A DNA stretch of 64,000 nt from CAZKCI01 sp964584165 (GTDB taxonomy: Bacteria; Auribacterota; Erginobacteria; Erginobacterales; CAZKCI01). How positions within the stretch are numbered: position 1 is the first letter of the stretch; every line of letters starts with the position of its first letter. Under the pieces are notes generated by a model that saw nothing but the letters and a program-made list of their open reading frames with translations, ran no database searches and was not told the origin of the DNA. Below, one piece after another: positions 51,271 through 59,358 of the stretch. The stretch spans positions 3,669-67,668 of the forward strand of contig CAZOYW010000013.1 in the NCBI GenBank assembly GCA_964584165.1, read 5' to 3'. The position numbers were made by a program, and so were the translations under genes.

Positions 51271-51545
51271 GATCTCAGATCTCAGAAGCCGCTGGGCGGC
51301 GGCGGAAATCAAAACTCACGAACCGCCGCCCGCCGGGCGGCGAAAATAACAATTCACAAATAACAAATCACAAGCAAAACACAAAACCCAAAATCCAAGG
51401 AACAAAACGGAGGCCGGACGGAAGACGGGTTGTTTGCAGTTTGTAATTTGGGTTTTGCTTGGAGCTTGTGGTTTGTAAGTTGGGATTTGTAGTTTGGAAG
51501 TTGGAATTTGTATTCCAGCGGCTGGCAGGTCGCTGTTTAAATTCA
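51249..51545 (+). repeat. GATCTCAGATC array and CACAAATAACAAATCAC array (coaE-rho gap)
   Basis: 51249-51287: GATCTCAGATCTGAG words that include the coaE stop. 51290-51350: hairpin around CCGCCGCCC/GGGCGGCGG. 51350-51530: ACAAATAACAAATCACAAGC on the left answered by GTAATTTGGGTTTTGCTTGG and GGTTTGTAAGTTGGG on the right. No gene here. Confidence 0.85.
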
Positions 51546-51582
51546 AATCGAACTTACGGATGCAAGATCAAGGAGGTGTCTG

Positions 51583-53019
51583 ATGGCCCTGTTGGATAAA
51601 CGGAGAAGAAGCAAGACCGCGGCGGCGGCCGCCCCGGTCAAGCCGGCGGAAACGACGTGCGCGGCGCCGGAGGAGAAGGCTCCGCCGCCCCCCCCGCCGG
51701 CCCCGTCGCCCGCCCCGGCGGCCGCGGAGATCGACGACACGACCCCGGCCGTCCGGACCCCCCAGGACGTGGACATGGTGACGCTGCAGAAGATGAACGT
51801 CCCCGAGCTGATGAACATGGCCCGGGGGCTCAACATCGAGTCCGCCCGCTCGCTCAAGAAGCACCAGCTGATCTTCGAGATCCTGAAGGTCCGGGCCGAG
51901 CAGAACGGCCACATGTTCGGGGGCGGCGTCCTGGAGACCCTCCCCGACGGCTTCGGATTCCTCCGCTCGCCGCTTTACAACTACCTGGCCTGCAACGAGG
52001 ACATCTACGTCTCCCCCTCCCAGATTCGCAAGTTCGATCTCAGGAACGGCGACACCGTCACCGGGGAGATCCGGCCGCCCAAGGACCGGGAGCGCTTCTT
52101 CGCCCTGCTCAAGGTGGAGGCGATCAACTACGACACCCCGGAGATCTCCAAGACCAAGTCGTCGTTCGATAACCTCACCCCCCTCTACCCGAACCGGCGC
52201 TTTATCCTGGAGACCACCCCGGACGACGTCTCGATGCGGGTGATGGACCTCCTGACCCCGGTGGGGAAAGGCCAGCGCGGGTTGATCGTAGCCGCGCCGC
52301 GGACCGGCAAGACCATGCTCCTGAAGGGCCTGGCCAACGCCATCCTGGCCAACTCCCCCGAGGTGAAGATGATCGTGCTCCTGATCGACGAGCGTCCGGA
52401 GGAGGTGACCGACTTCGAGCGCAGCGTCCACAACGCCGAGGTGGTCTCCTCCACCTTCGACGAGAATCCGGAGCGGCACGTCCGGGTGGCCGAGATCGTG
52501 ATCGAGAAGGCCAAGCGCCTGGTCGAGCACGGCCACGACGTGGTCATTCTGCTCGATTCGATCACCCGCCTGGCCCGGGCCTACAACACCCTCCAGCCCC
52601 ACAGCGGCAAGGTGCTCTCGGGCGGGATTGAGTCGAGCGCCTTGACCAAGCCCAAGAAGTTCTTCGGAGCGGCCCGCAACGTGGAGGAGGGGGGATCGCT
52701 CACCATCATCGCCACCGCCTTGATCGAGACCGGCTCCAAGATGGACGACGTGATCTTCGAGGAGTTCAAAGGCACCGGCAACCTGGAGCTGAACCTCGAC
52801 CGCAAGCTGACCGAGAAGAGGATCTTCCCCTCGATCAACATCGAGAAATCGGGGACCCGCAAGGAGGAACTCCTCCTCCACAAGGACGAGCTGCAGCGGA
52901 TCTGGCTCCTGCGCAAGGGCCTCTCCTCGATGTCCCCGACCGACGGCATGGAGCTCCTGATCGGGAAGCTGAAGAAGACCAAGACCAACGCGGAGTTCCT
53001 CATGTCTTTGAAAGTGTAG
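51583..53019 (+). CDS. rho: Transcription termination factor Rho
   Basis: 478 residues; AAGGAGGTG ribosome site before ATG 51583. A low-complexity Ala/Pro N-terminal extension (about 1-58), Rho_N (LQKMNVPELMNMARGLNIESARSLKKHQLIFEIL), RNA-binding cold-shock-like domain (GGVLETLPDGFGFLRSP, DIYVSPSQIRKFDLRNGD), and the RecA-like ATPase: P-loop APRTGKT, VLLIDERPEEVTDF, ILLDSITRLARAYN, and R-loop region LSGGIESSAL. It unwinds RNA-DNA hybrids to terminate transcription. Its stop codon is enclosed in a 21-bp hairpin. Confidence 0.98.
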   Translation: MALLDKRRRSKTAAAAAPVKPAETTCAAPEEKAPPPPPPAPSPAPAAAEIDDTTPAVRTPQDVDMVTLQKMNVPELMNMARGLNIESARSLKKHQLIFEILKVRAEQNGHMFGGGVLETLPDGFGFLRSPLYNYLACNEDIYVSPSQIRKFDLRNGDTVTGEIRPPKDRERFFALLKVEAINYDTPEISKTKSSFDNLTPLYPNRRFILETTPDDVSMRVMDLLTPVGKGQRGLIVAAPRTGKTMLLKGLANAILANSPEVKMIVLLIDERPEEVTDFERSVHNAEVVSSTFDENPERHVRVAEIVIEKAKRLVEHGHDVVILLDSITRLARAYNTLQPHSGKVLSGGIESSALTKPKKFFGAARNVEEGGSLTIIATALIETGSKMDDVIFEEFKGTGNLELNLDRKLTEKRIFPSINIEKSGTRKEELLLHKDELQRIWLLRKGLSSMSPTDGMELLIGKLKKTKTNAEFLMSLKV

Positions 53020-53050
53020 AGTCCCCGGAGGGGACTCTACGCTTTCAAAG
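53006..53050 (+). terminator. 21-bp hairpin spanning the rho stop codon
   Basis: 53006-53026 pairs with 53030-53050 (one T-G pair) around a GGA loop. The rho TAG (53017-53019) is in the left arm. There is no T-run after it. Confidence 0.75.
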
Positions 53051-53131
53051 AGTTGGAATCCGCACTACAATAGGTTGTCGCATCGGAAGATCGCATGGTG
53101 CCCAGGAAGGCCGTCCGATCGAGGAACAACC

Positions 53132-53158
53132 TTAAAATATTCCGGAGGAATATTTTAA
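53132..53158 (+). promoter_or_regulatory. Hairpin holding the rpmE ribosome site
   Basis: A perfect 12-bp stem (53132-53143 with 53147-53158) with a GGA loop. The Shine-Dalgarno GGAGG (53144-53148) covers the loop and first stem pairs, and ATG follows at 53160. It could control translation of L31. Confidence 0.65.
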
Positions 53159-53159
53159 A

Positions 53160-53372
53160 ATGAAGGAAAAGATCCATCCCGACTACCGGGAGACCACCAT
53201 CGTCTGCGCCTGCGGCGAGGTGATCCGGACCCGGGCCACCCGCCAGAACATGAAGGTGGGAGTCTGCTCCAAGTGCCACCCCCTCTTCACCGGGAAGCAG
53301 AAGCTCGTCGACACCGAGGGGCGGGTGGAGCGGTTCAAGAAAAAGTACGCCAAGAAGCAGTCGCCGGCGTAG
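53160..53372 (+). CDS. rpmE: Ribosomal protein L31 (bL31), zinc-binding form
   Basis: 70 residues. KIHPDYRETTIVCACGEVIRTRATRQNMKVGVCSKCHPLFTGKQK gives the full zinc-binding set (Cys16, Cys18, Cys36, Cys39 region), so it is the C+ paralogue. It is part of the 50S central protuberance. The gene follows rho, a common neighbour, and precedes prfA. Its ribosome site lies in a perfect hairpin. Confidence 0.95.
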   Translation: MKEKIHPDYRETTIVCACGEVIRTRATRQNMKVGVCSKCHPLFTGKQKLVDTEGRVERFKKKYAKKQSPA

Positions 53373-53393
53373 GTCGCACGACGAAGGGAGTCT

Positions 53394-53461
53394 TGTGGGA
53401 GGGGCGTCCCCGCTTGCCCCGATTGCTGTTTGTCGGGGCAAGCGGGGACGCCGCTCCCACA
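53394..53461. repeat. TGTGGGAGGGGCGTCCCC REP-like hairpin
   Basis: TGTGGGAG...GGCGTCCCCGCTTGCCCCG is answered by CGGGGCAAGCGGGGACGCC...CTCCCACA. It lies between rpmE and prfA and ends 12 bases before the prfA ATG. Other copies: 26646-26713, 26748-26828, 55588-55632 (half), 59131-59198. It resembles in style the REP elements known from Pseudomonas. Confidence 0.85.
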
Positions 53462-53472
53462 TTTTCGCAGAC

Positions 53473-54630
53473 ATGGTCTCCGCGGCCGATAATACAAAGC
53501 ATCCCAATCAGGCTCCGACGCTCCCCGGCGTCCTGCTCGATCTCGCGCAGCTCCGGGCCGACCTGGAGAAGGCCCGGGCCGAGATGGCCGTGCCCGGCGC
53601 GATCAAGAACGCCGCCCGCTTCAAGGCCCTGGCCCGGGAGTGCTCCCGCCTGGAGTCGCTGGTCTCGCTCCGCGAGCGCCTCGGACAGACCGCCGCGGAA
53701 CTGAAGAAGAACCGCGAGCTCCTGGAAGCCTCGTCCGCCGAGGCGGACTTCTCCGCCCTGATCCGGGAGGAGATCTCCCGCCTGGAAGGGGAGGAGCGCC
53801 AGATCTCCGGCGAGATGGAGGACCTCCTCATCCCCCCCGACGAGCAGGACTCCCGGAACATCATCGTCGAGATCCGGGCCGGGACCGGGGGGGAGGAGGC
53901 CGCCCTCTTCGCGGCCGACCTCTTCCGGATGTACGCCCGGTACGCCGAGGACAGCGGGCTCAAGGTCGAGTCCCTGAACACCGCCTCCTCCTCCCACAAG
54001 GGGCTCAAAGAGGTGACCTTCGCGGTGAGCGGGAACGACGCCTACCGGAGGTTCAAGTTCGAATCCGGCGTCCACCGGGTCCAGCGGGTCCCCGAGACCG
54101 AGGCGCAGGGCCGGATCCACACCTCCGCCGCCACCGTGGCCGTCCTCCCCGAGGCCGAGGAGGTGGAGCTCCAGGTCGACGCCAAGGACTTGCGGATCGA
54201 CACCTTCTGCTCCTCCGGCCCGGGGGGGCAGTCGGTGAACACAACCTATTCCGCGGTCCGGATCACCCACCTCCCCACGGGGTTGGTGGTCTCCTGCCAG
54301 GACGAGAAATCCCAGCACAAGAACAAGGCCCAGGCGATGCGGGTCTTGCGGGCCCGCCTGATGGAACGGCAGCGGGAGGAGCGGGAGAAGGAGCTCTCCC
54401 GCCAGCGCAAGGAACAGATCAAAAGCGGCGACCGCTCCGACAAGATCCGCACCTACAACTTTCCCCAGAACCGGGTGACCGACCACCGGATCAACTTCTC
54501 CCTCTACCGCCTGGAGGAGATCGTAGCCGGGGACCTCGGCGAGCTGGTCGGGAAGCTTCTCGCCTGGGAGCGGGAGGAGAAGCTCAAAGCCCTCGCCCGT
54601 CCCGCCGGCGCCGGCTCCGCGGGTTCGTAG
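53473..54630 (+). CDS. prfA: Peptide chain release factor 1
   Basis: 385 residues from ATG 53473; the frame from 53395 is REP-derived. Class I release factor with the peptidyl-tRNA hydrolysis motif GPGGQSVN, RF1-type RIHTSAATVAVLPEAEEVE, and codon-recognition tripeptide Pro-Glu-Thr (PAT in E. coli), which marks RF1 (UAA/UAG). A long N-terminal coiled coil precedes it. The stop codon TAG is the TAG of a GTAGCCGCGGACC repeat, and the last residues GAGSAGS may be repeat-derived. prmC follows by 46 bp. Confidence 0.93.
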   Translation: MVSAADNTKHPNQAPTLPGVLLDLAQLRADLEKARAEMAVPGAIKNAARFKALARECSRLESLVSLRERLGQTAAELKKNRELLEASSAEADFSALIREEISRLEGEERQISGEMEDLLIPPDEQDSRNIIVEIRAGTGGEEAALFAADLFRMYARYAEDSGLKVESLNTASSSHKGLKEVTFAVSGNDAYRRFKFESGVHRVQRVPETEAQGRIHTSAATVAVLPEAEEVELQVDAKDLRIDTFCSSGPGGQSVNTTYSAVRITHLPTGLVVSCQDEKSQHKNKAQAMRVLRARLMERQREEREKELSRQRKEQIKSGDRSDKIRTYNFPQNRVTDHRINFSLYRLEEIVAGDLGELVGKLLAWEREEKLKALARPAGAGSAGS

Positions 54631-54655
54631 CCGCGGACCTTGAGGTCCGCGGGCC
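54623..54655. repeat. GTAGCCGCGGACCTTGAGGTCCGCGG hairpin
   Basis: CCGCGGACC and GGTCCGCGG pair around TTGA. Related to 5236-5266. It supplies the prfA stop codon. Confidence 0.8.
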
Positions 54656-54676
54656 GGGGCGCGCGGGTATCACGGG

Positions 54677-55582
54677 ATGTCTAATCTGAAAGAGAACCGG
54701 CTTGGCGCCGCGACCGTCGCCGAGGCCCTCCGCCGGGGAGAGTCCTTTCTCCGCGACCGGGGGACCGAACGTCCCCGGACGTCCAGCGAGCTCCTTCTCG
54801 CCTCCGCCGTCGGCCTTTCCCGTTCCCGCCTCTTCCTCGACCTCCGCCGCTCCCTCGCCGCGGGGGAGGCCGGTTCGTATGACGCCCTGCTCTCCCGCCG
54901 CGCGGAAGGAGAGCCTCTTGCCTATCTGATCGGTTCGGTCGGCTTTCACGACTTGGAACTCGCCGTCGGCCCGGGCGTCTTCATCCCCCGGCCGGAGACG
55001 GAGGTCGTCGTCGAAACGGCGCGCCGGTGGTTCCCCGAGCCCTCGACGCCGCGGATCCTCGATCTCGGCTGCGGATCGGGGGCGATCGCCCTCGCCCTGG
55101 CCCGCGCCCTGCCGGCGGCCTCGATCTTCGCCTCTGATCTTTCTCCGGAAGCCCTCGGTTTCGCCCGACGCAACGCTTCGGCCCTGTCCCTGGGGGAGCG
55201 GGTGGAGTTCCGGGAAGGGGACCTCTTCGCTCCCTGGGGAGAGGAGTTCCGGGGGAGTTTCGACGGAGTGGCCAGCAACCCTCCCTATATCCGGCAGGGG
55301 GAGATCGCTGATCTCGCGCCGGAAGTCTCCCGCTACGAGCCGCGGTTGGCCCTCTCCGGGGGGGGGGATGGCCTGGCGGTGATCCGGAGGATCGTCTCCG
55401 GCGCCCCCGGTTATCTGCGTCCCGGCGGCCGTCTGATCTTCGAGATCGGCGCCGACCAGGGCGAAGTCGCGTCCGCGCTCTGCCAGGCGCAGCCGGAGTT
55501 CGAGGAGGTATCGGTGCTAAAAGACCTCGCCGGCCATGACCGCGTGGTCACGGCGAAAAGGTTAGATCGGAGGAGGCGCTAG
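54677..55582 (+). CDS. prmC: Release factor glutamine methyltransferase
   Basis: 301 residues. N-terminal helical PrmC domain (VAEALRRGESFLRDRG...SSELLLASAVGLSRSRLFLD), the linker EPLAYLIGSVGFHDLELAVGPGVFIPRPETE, SAM-binding LDLGCGSGAIALALA, and active-site SNPPYI. It methylates the GGQ glutamine of release factors, in keeping with its position after prfA. Confidence 0.95.
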   Translation: MSNLKENRLGAATVAEALRRGESFLRDRGTERPRTSSELLLASAVGLSRSRLFLDLRRSLAAGEAGSYDALLSRRAEGEPLAYLIGSVGFHDLELAVGPGVFIPRPETEVVVETARRWFPEPSTPRILDLGCGSGAIALALARALPAASIFASDLSPEALGFARRNASALSLGERVEFREGDLFAPWGEEFRGSFDGVASNPPYIRQGEIADLAPEVSRYEPRLALSGGGDGLAVIRRIVSGAPGYLRPGGRLIFEIGADQGEVASALCQAQPEFEEVSVLKDLAGHDRVVTAKRLDRRRR

Positions 55583-55587
55583 CGAGT

Positions 55588-55785
55588 TGTGGGAGGGGCA
55601 TTCATGCCCCGATGCCGGACCGGCCCGGATCGGAACACCGGGAGAGCACAACCGCTTGGCAAAGAGGACGGTTCCATTGTTTCGGGCTCGACATTCCAGG
55701 GCTGTCGTGGCTGAGTGCGGGGGTTGCACAATCGAGATGGAATGAATCAGGTGGATCGGGTAATATAATTTTCGGGAGATAAGCC
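55588..55785 (+). repeat. Half REP element and leader before hicBA
   Basis: 55588-55632 carries the left half of a TGTGGGAG REP. The rest has no gene. TATAAT at about 55764-55769 is a possible -10 box for hicB, but I see no convincing -35. Confidence 0.55.
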
Positions 55786-55989
55786 ATGGTACTGACGGCG
55801 ATCATCCATAAGGAAGAGGAATGGTTTGTGGCCGAATGCCCTGAAGTGGGCACAGCCAGCCAGGGGAAGACTATCGAAGAGGCGGTGGCCAATCTTAAGG
55901 AAGCCACCGAACTCTATCTTGAGGAATTTCCTTGCCGCTCTCCATCTCATCCCATCCTGACCACGTTTGAGGTCCCGGCACATGTCTGA
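55786..55989 (+). CDS. hicB: HicB-like antitoxin (short form)
   Basis: 67 residues. VLTAIIHKEEEWFVAECPEVGTASQGKTIEEAVANLKEATELYLEE is the partial RNase H-like HicB fold. There is no C-terminal DNA-binding domain, so it is the short type. It should bind and inactivate the HicA toxin encoded next; the genes overlap by 8 bp. Confidence 0.88.
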   Translation: MVLTAIIHKEEEWFVAECPEVGTASQGKTIEEAVANLKEATELYLEEFPCRSPSHPILTTFEVPAHV

Positions 55990-56206
55990 GTTGCCGCGCC
56001 TCTCCGGCCAAGAGGCGATACGGGTCTTCGAGCGTCTCGGGTTCCGCCAAGTCAGGCAGAAGGGAAGCCACGTCGTCCTTAGAAAAGGCGCCAGGGGGTG
56101 CGTCGTCCCCCTCCACAGTTCCCTCGCCCCAGGCACCCTCCGGAGTGCCGTTCGACAAGCCGGCCTCACCGTCGAGGAGTTTGTCGAAACCCACAAGAAC
56201 GGATAG
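55982..56206 (+). CDS. hicA: HicA mRNA interferase toxin
   Basis: 74 residues from ATG 55982. double-stranded-RNA-binding-like fold with LSGQEAIRVFERLGFRQVRQKGSHVVLRK; the His in GSHVVL is the catalytic residue. VPLHSSLAPGTLRSAVRQAGLTVEEF completes the family. It cleaves mRNA when unrestrained. Antitoxin first, toxin second. The cassette lies between prmC and murA. Confidence 0.9.
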   Translation: MSELPRLSGQEAIRVFERLGFRQVRQKGSHVVLRKGARGCVVPLHSSLAPGTLRSAVRQAGLTVEEFVETHKNG

Positions 56207-56289
56207 CGCGGACCAGGCCCTCCAGCTTACCCCGCCGCGCGCGTCCCAACCAGCGGCTGGAGCCTGCGGCCCTGCGGATCGGGAAAAGC

Positions 56290-57552
56290 ATGGACAAGAT
56301 CGAGATCCTCGGCGGCGTGCGCCTTTCCGGCGAGGTGACGATCGGCGGGGCCAAGAACGCCGCCCTCCCGATCATGGCCGCCGCCCTCCTCGCCCCCGGC
56401 CGCTCGGTGATCCACAACGTCCCGCGCCTTGAGGACGTCTCGACCATGCTCAAGATCCTCTCCGCCCTGGGCGCCCGCTGCGAATTCGTCGGCCCTTCCA
56501 CCCTCTCCATAGATGCTACCGAGCTGACGAGCCAGGCCGCCCCCTACGAGCTGGTCCGGAGGATGCGGGCTTCGGTCCTGGTCCTGGGGGCGCTGCTCGG
56601 GCGATCGGGCCGGGCCGTGGTCTCGCTGCCGGGGGGCTGCGTGATCGGTCCCCGCCCGGTCGACCTCCACCTCAAGGGGCTGAAGGGCTTGAACGCGCGC
56701 ATCAGCCTCGCCCACGGCTACATCGAGGCCGAGGGAACCGAGCTGCGCGGCGCCGAGATCGATCTCCGGGGGAGTTTCGGCTCGAGCGTGGGGGCGACCA
56801 TCAACGTCCTCCTCGCCGCCGTCCGGGCCCGGGGGAGGACGGTCATCCACAACGCCGCCCGGGAGCCGGAGGTGGCCGACGCCGCCGGTTTCCTTTCGGC
56901 GCTGGGGGCTTCCGTCTCCGGGGCGGGGACCTCCCGGCTGGTCGTCGAAGGCGTGGAGCGGCTGCGGCCGGCGGAATACGAGATCATACCCGACCGGATC
57001 GAAGCCGGGACCTACCTGGTGGCGGGGGCTCTCGCCGGCGGGGAGGTCGCCCTCCGCGCCGCGCGCCCCGAGCACCTGGAAGCGGTGATCTCCGTCCTCG
57101 TTTCCTCCGGGGTAGCGGTCGAACGCTCCCCCGGACGCCTGACCGTCCGGGGCGGGGGAGGGCGGCAGGCGGCCGCGGTGGCCACCGCCCCCTATCCCGC
57201 ATTTCCCACCGACATGGCCGCCCAGATCCTCGCTTTCCTTTCGGTCGTCCCGGGCACGAGCCGGGTGACGGAGACGGTCTACACCGACCGCTTCATGCAC
57301 GTCCCCGAGCTCAACCGCCTGGGCGCCCGGATCGCCCGGGAGGGGGATTCGGCCGTGGTCCGCGGCGTCCCCGCCCTCTCCGGCGCGCCGGTGATGGCCT
57401 CGGACTTGAGGGCTTCGGCCGCCCTCGTCCTGGCCGGTCTGGTCGCGAAAGGGACGACCCTGATCAACCGAGTCTACCATCTCGACCGGGGCTACGAGCG
57501 GATGGAGGAGAAGCTCCGGGGGTTGGGGGCGAGGATCAGGAGGATCAAGTGA
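56290..57552 (+). CDS. murA: UDP-N-acetylglucosamine 1-carboxyvinyltransferase
   Basis: 420 residues from ATG 56290. Signatures: MDKIEILGGVRLSGEVTIGGAKNAALP, Cys117 in LPGGCVIGPRPVDLH (the PEP-binding, fosfomycin-reactive cysteine is kept), GSFGSSVGATINVLLAAVRA, PDRIEAGTYLVA, PYPAFPTDMAAQ and DLRASAALVLAGLVA. First committed step of peptidoglycan synthesis. The longer upstream frame overlaps hicA and is not real. Confidence 0.97.
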   Translation: MDKIEILGGVRLSGEVTIGGAKNAALPIMAAALLAPGRSVIHNVPRLEDVSTMLKILSALGARCEFVGPSTLSIDATELTSQAAPYELVRRMRASVLVLGALLGRSGRAVVSLPGGCVIGPRPVDLHLKGLKGLNARISLAHGYIEAEGTELRGAEIDLRGSFGSSVGATINVLLAAVRARGRTVIHNAAREPEVADAAGFLSALGASVSGAGTSRLVVEGVERLRPAEYEIIPDRIEAGTYLVAGALAGGEVALRAARPEHLEAVISVLVSSGVAVERSPGRLTVRGGGGRQAAAVATAPYPAFPTDMAAQILAFLSVVPGTSRVTETVYTDRFMHVPELNRLGARIAREGDSAVVRGVPALSGAPVMASDLRASAALVLAGLVAKGTTLINRVYHLDRGYERMEEKLRGLGARIRRIK

Positions 57553-57554
57553 GG

Positions 57555-57802
57555 AAACGGTGTCAGGTGCAAGGTGTCAGGGAAACAATCTCCCGAGTCT
57601 GACACTTATAAGTCAGTCCAGAATAATATCGACACGTCATTGCGAGGAGCGGAGCGACGAAGCAATCTCTTATCGCGCACCAGGTTGGGATGGCCTCGTC
57701 CCCCTCGCTCCGCTCTGGGTCCTCGTAATGATGGCATGTCTATATTGTTCTGGACTGACTAATAACACCTGACACCTAACACCTAACACCTAACACCATC
57801 CG
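57555..57802 (+). repeat. GGTGTCAGGTG array surrounding a 151-bp element with inverted ends
   Basis: 57555-57605 has GGTGTCAGGTGCAAGGTGTCAGG; 57765-57800 has the complementary AACACCTGACACCTAACACC words ending at the ffh start. Between them, 57611-57761 has near-perfect inverted ends of about 40 bp (AGTCAGTCCAGAAYAATATMGACA) and an ATTGCGAGGAGCGGAGCG core. No gene. Confidence 0.85.
57611..57761. mobile_element. Short inverted-repeat element (MITE-like), full copy
   Basis: The left end AGTCAGTCCAGAATAATATC and the right end read on the minus strand (AGTCAGTCCAGAACAATATA) match closely and extend inward through GACAYG...CATT.CGAGG. Its right half recurs alone at 32078-32160. There is no coding capacity. 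No clear target duplication. Confidence 0.6.
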
Positions 57803-59131
57803 ATGTTCGACGCCATCGCCAACCGGTTTCAGACGATCTTCCGCTCTCTGCGCGGATGGGGGCGGATGAGCGAGGAGAATATCTCGGAGGCCCTGCGGGA
57901 GATCCGGATCGCCCTCCTCGAGGCCGACGTCAACTACCGGGTGGTCTCCGAGATCCTCCGGGAGACCGAACGGGAGGCGATCGGGGGGAAGGTGGCGGCC
58001 TCGATCACGCCGGGCCAGCAGCTGATCGGGATCTTCCGGGACAAGCTCGTCCGCTTCATGACCGATCCCGAGCCGGGGCTCCGCCTCGCGGGCTCTCCCC
58101 CCGTGATCATGCTCCTCGGCCTGCAGGGGGCGGGGAAGACCACCGCCGCCGCCAAGCTTGCCCTGAGATACCGGAAGCAGGGCCAGCGGCCGCTCCTGGT
58201 GGCCGCCGACGTCCGCCGGGCGGCGGCCGTCGAGCAGCTCGTCGTCCTGGGGAGGAGGGTGGGGGTGGAGACCTACGCGCCCCGGTCCGGATCGGTTTCG
58301 TCGATCGTTCGCGAGTCGCTGGAGCAATCCCGCGCCGGGGGACATACCCTGCTCCTCGTCGACACGGCCGGCCGGCTCCACGTTGACCCGGAGCTGATGG
58401 CCGAGATCAAGGATCTCAAACGGGAGTTTGCCCCCAGCGCGGTTCTCCTCGTCCTGGACGCGATGACCGGCCAGGACGCGGTCAACGTCGCCTCCGCCTT
58501 CGACCGGGAGGTGGGGATCGACGGGGCGGTGCTCACCAAGCTCGACGGCGACGCCCGGGGCGGCGCGGCGATCTCGCTCCGGGCGGTCACCGGCAAGCCG
58601 GTCAAGTTCGTGGGCGCGGGCGAGCGGCCGGAGGACTTAAGCGAATTCGATCCCGCCCGGATGGTCTCCCGCATCCTGGGGATGGGAGACGTCCTCTCCC
58701 TGGTCGAGAAGGCGGAAGAAATCGCCCAGGAGGAGGCGGATCGGAGGGAGGAAAAGGGGCGCCGGCGCGAGTTCACCCTGGAGGACTTCCGCCGCCAGAT
58801 GAAGCAGTTCAAGCGGATGGGTTCCCTGGATTCGCTCCTCGACGCGCTCCCGGTCGCCTGGCGGCGGAACGCGGACGGGGAGGGGGAAGCCCGCTTGAAG
58901 AGGATGGAGGCGATACTCGATTCGATGAGCGGGGAGGAGAAGGAGCGCCCCGAGATCATCGACGGGAGCCGCCGGGTCCGGATCGCTCGCGGCAGCGGGA
59001 CCACGGTGCCGGAGGTAAACCAGCTCCTGAAGCAGTTCCAGGCCGTCCGCAAGATGATGGCGGCCGTGAAGTCGGGGAAGCTGCAGCCCGGCAAGCTGCC
59101 CTTCCGCCTGCCCGGAATGCAGCAAATATAA
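57803..59131 (+). CDS. ffh: Signal recognition particle protein Ffh
   Basis: 442 residues. N domain (1-95), GTPase with GLQGAGKTT (residues 106-114), DVRRAAAVEQL (commonly DxxRPAAxxQL, here Arg-Ala), DTAGRLHVD, TKLDGDARGGAAIS, and an M domain with methionine-containing FKRMGSLDSLLDALP and SGTTVPEVNQLLKQF. It targets nascent membrane proteins with 4.5S RNA, which I do not see in the window. The stop codon touches a REP hairpin. Confidence 0.96.
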   Translation: MFDAIANRFQTIFRSLRGWGRMSEENISEALREIRIALLEADVNYRVVSEILRETEREAIGGKVAASITPGQQLIGIFRDKLVRFMTDPEPGLRLAGSPPVIMLLGLQGAGKTTAAAKLALRYRKQGQRPLLVAADVRRAAAVEQLVVLGRRVGVETYAPRSGSVSSIVRESLEQSRAGGHTLLLVDTAGRLHVDPELMAEIKDLKREFAPSAVLLVLDAMTGQDAVNVASAFDREVGIDGAVLTKLDGDARGGAAISLRAVTGKPVKFVGAGERPEDLSEFDPARMVSRILGMGDVLSLVEKAEEIAQEEADRREEKGRRREFTLEDFRRQMKQFKRMGSLDSLLDALPVAWRRNADGEGEARLKRMEAILDSMSGEEKERPEIIDGSRRVRIARGSGTTVPEVNQLLKQFQAVRKMMAAVKSGKLQPGKLPFRLPGMQQI

Positions 59132-59250
59132 TGTGAGAGGGAGTATTCTTGCCCCGATTAAGTCCGGCTTGGATCGGGGCAAGAATGCCCCTCCCACAAC
59201 CCGCTCTCGCGCGTGGTCCATGTCGGTTGGTGGGAGGGACATTCCTGTCC
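59131..59250. repeat. TGTGAGAGGGAGTATTCTTGCCCCG REP-like hairpin plus half copy
   Basis: 59131-59198: left arm GAGAGGGAGTATTCTTGCCCCGAT, right arm ATCGGGGCAAGAATGCCCCTCCCACA. 59229-59252: a second half copy (GGTGGGAGGGACATTCCTG). It begins on the last base of the ffh stop codon. Confidence 0.8.
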
Positions 59251-59281
59251 CGATTCGCCGCGCGCCGGGCGACGATTGGTA

Positions 59282-59309
59282 TTGACTCTAAGGAAGTCTG
59301 GCATAAACT
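59282..59309 (+). promoter_or_regulatory. Promoter of the rpsP-khpA-trmD-rplS operon
   Basis: TTGACT (59282-59287), 16-bp spacer, TAAACT (59304-59309), about 45 bp before the TTG start of rpsP. Confidence 0.7.
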
Positions 59310-59358
59310 TTATCGGCTGAAGGTGCAAAATCAAGGTGCATAACCCAGGAGGTGTATT

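Noticed and set aside
53395..53472. N-terminal extension of prfA
   Set aside because: It translates a TGTGGGAG REP hairpin; RF1 starts are shorter and ATG 53473 fits.
56206..56289. Possible small gene or element between hicA and murA (CAGCGGCTGGAGCCTGCGG inverted motif)
   Set aside because: Only 84 bp with an imperfect inverted pair; too little to call a gene or element.
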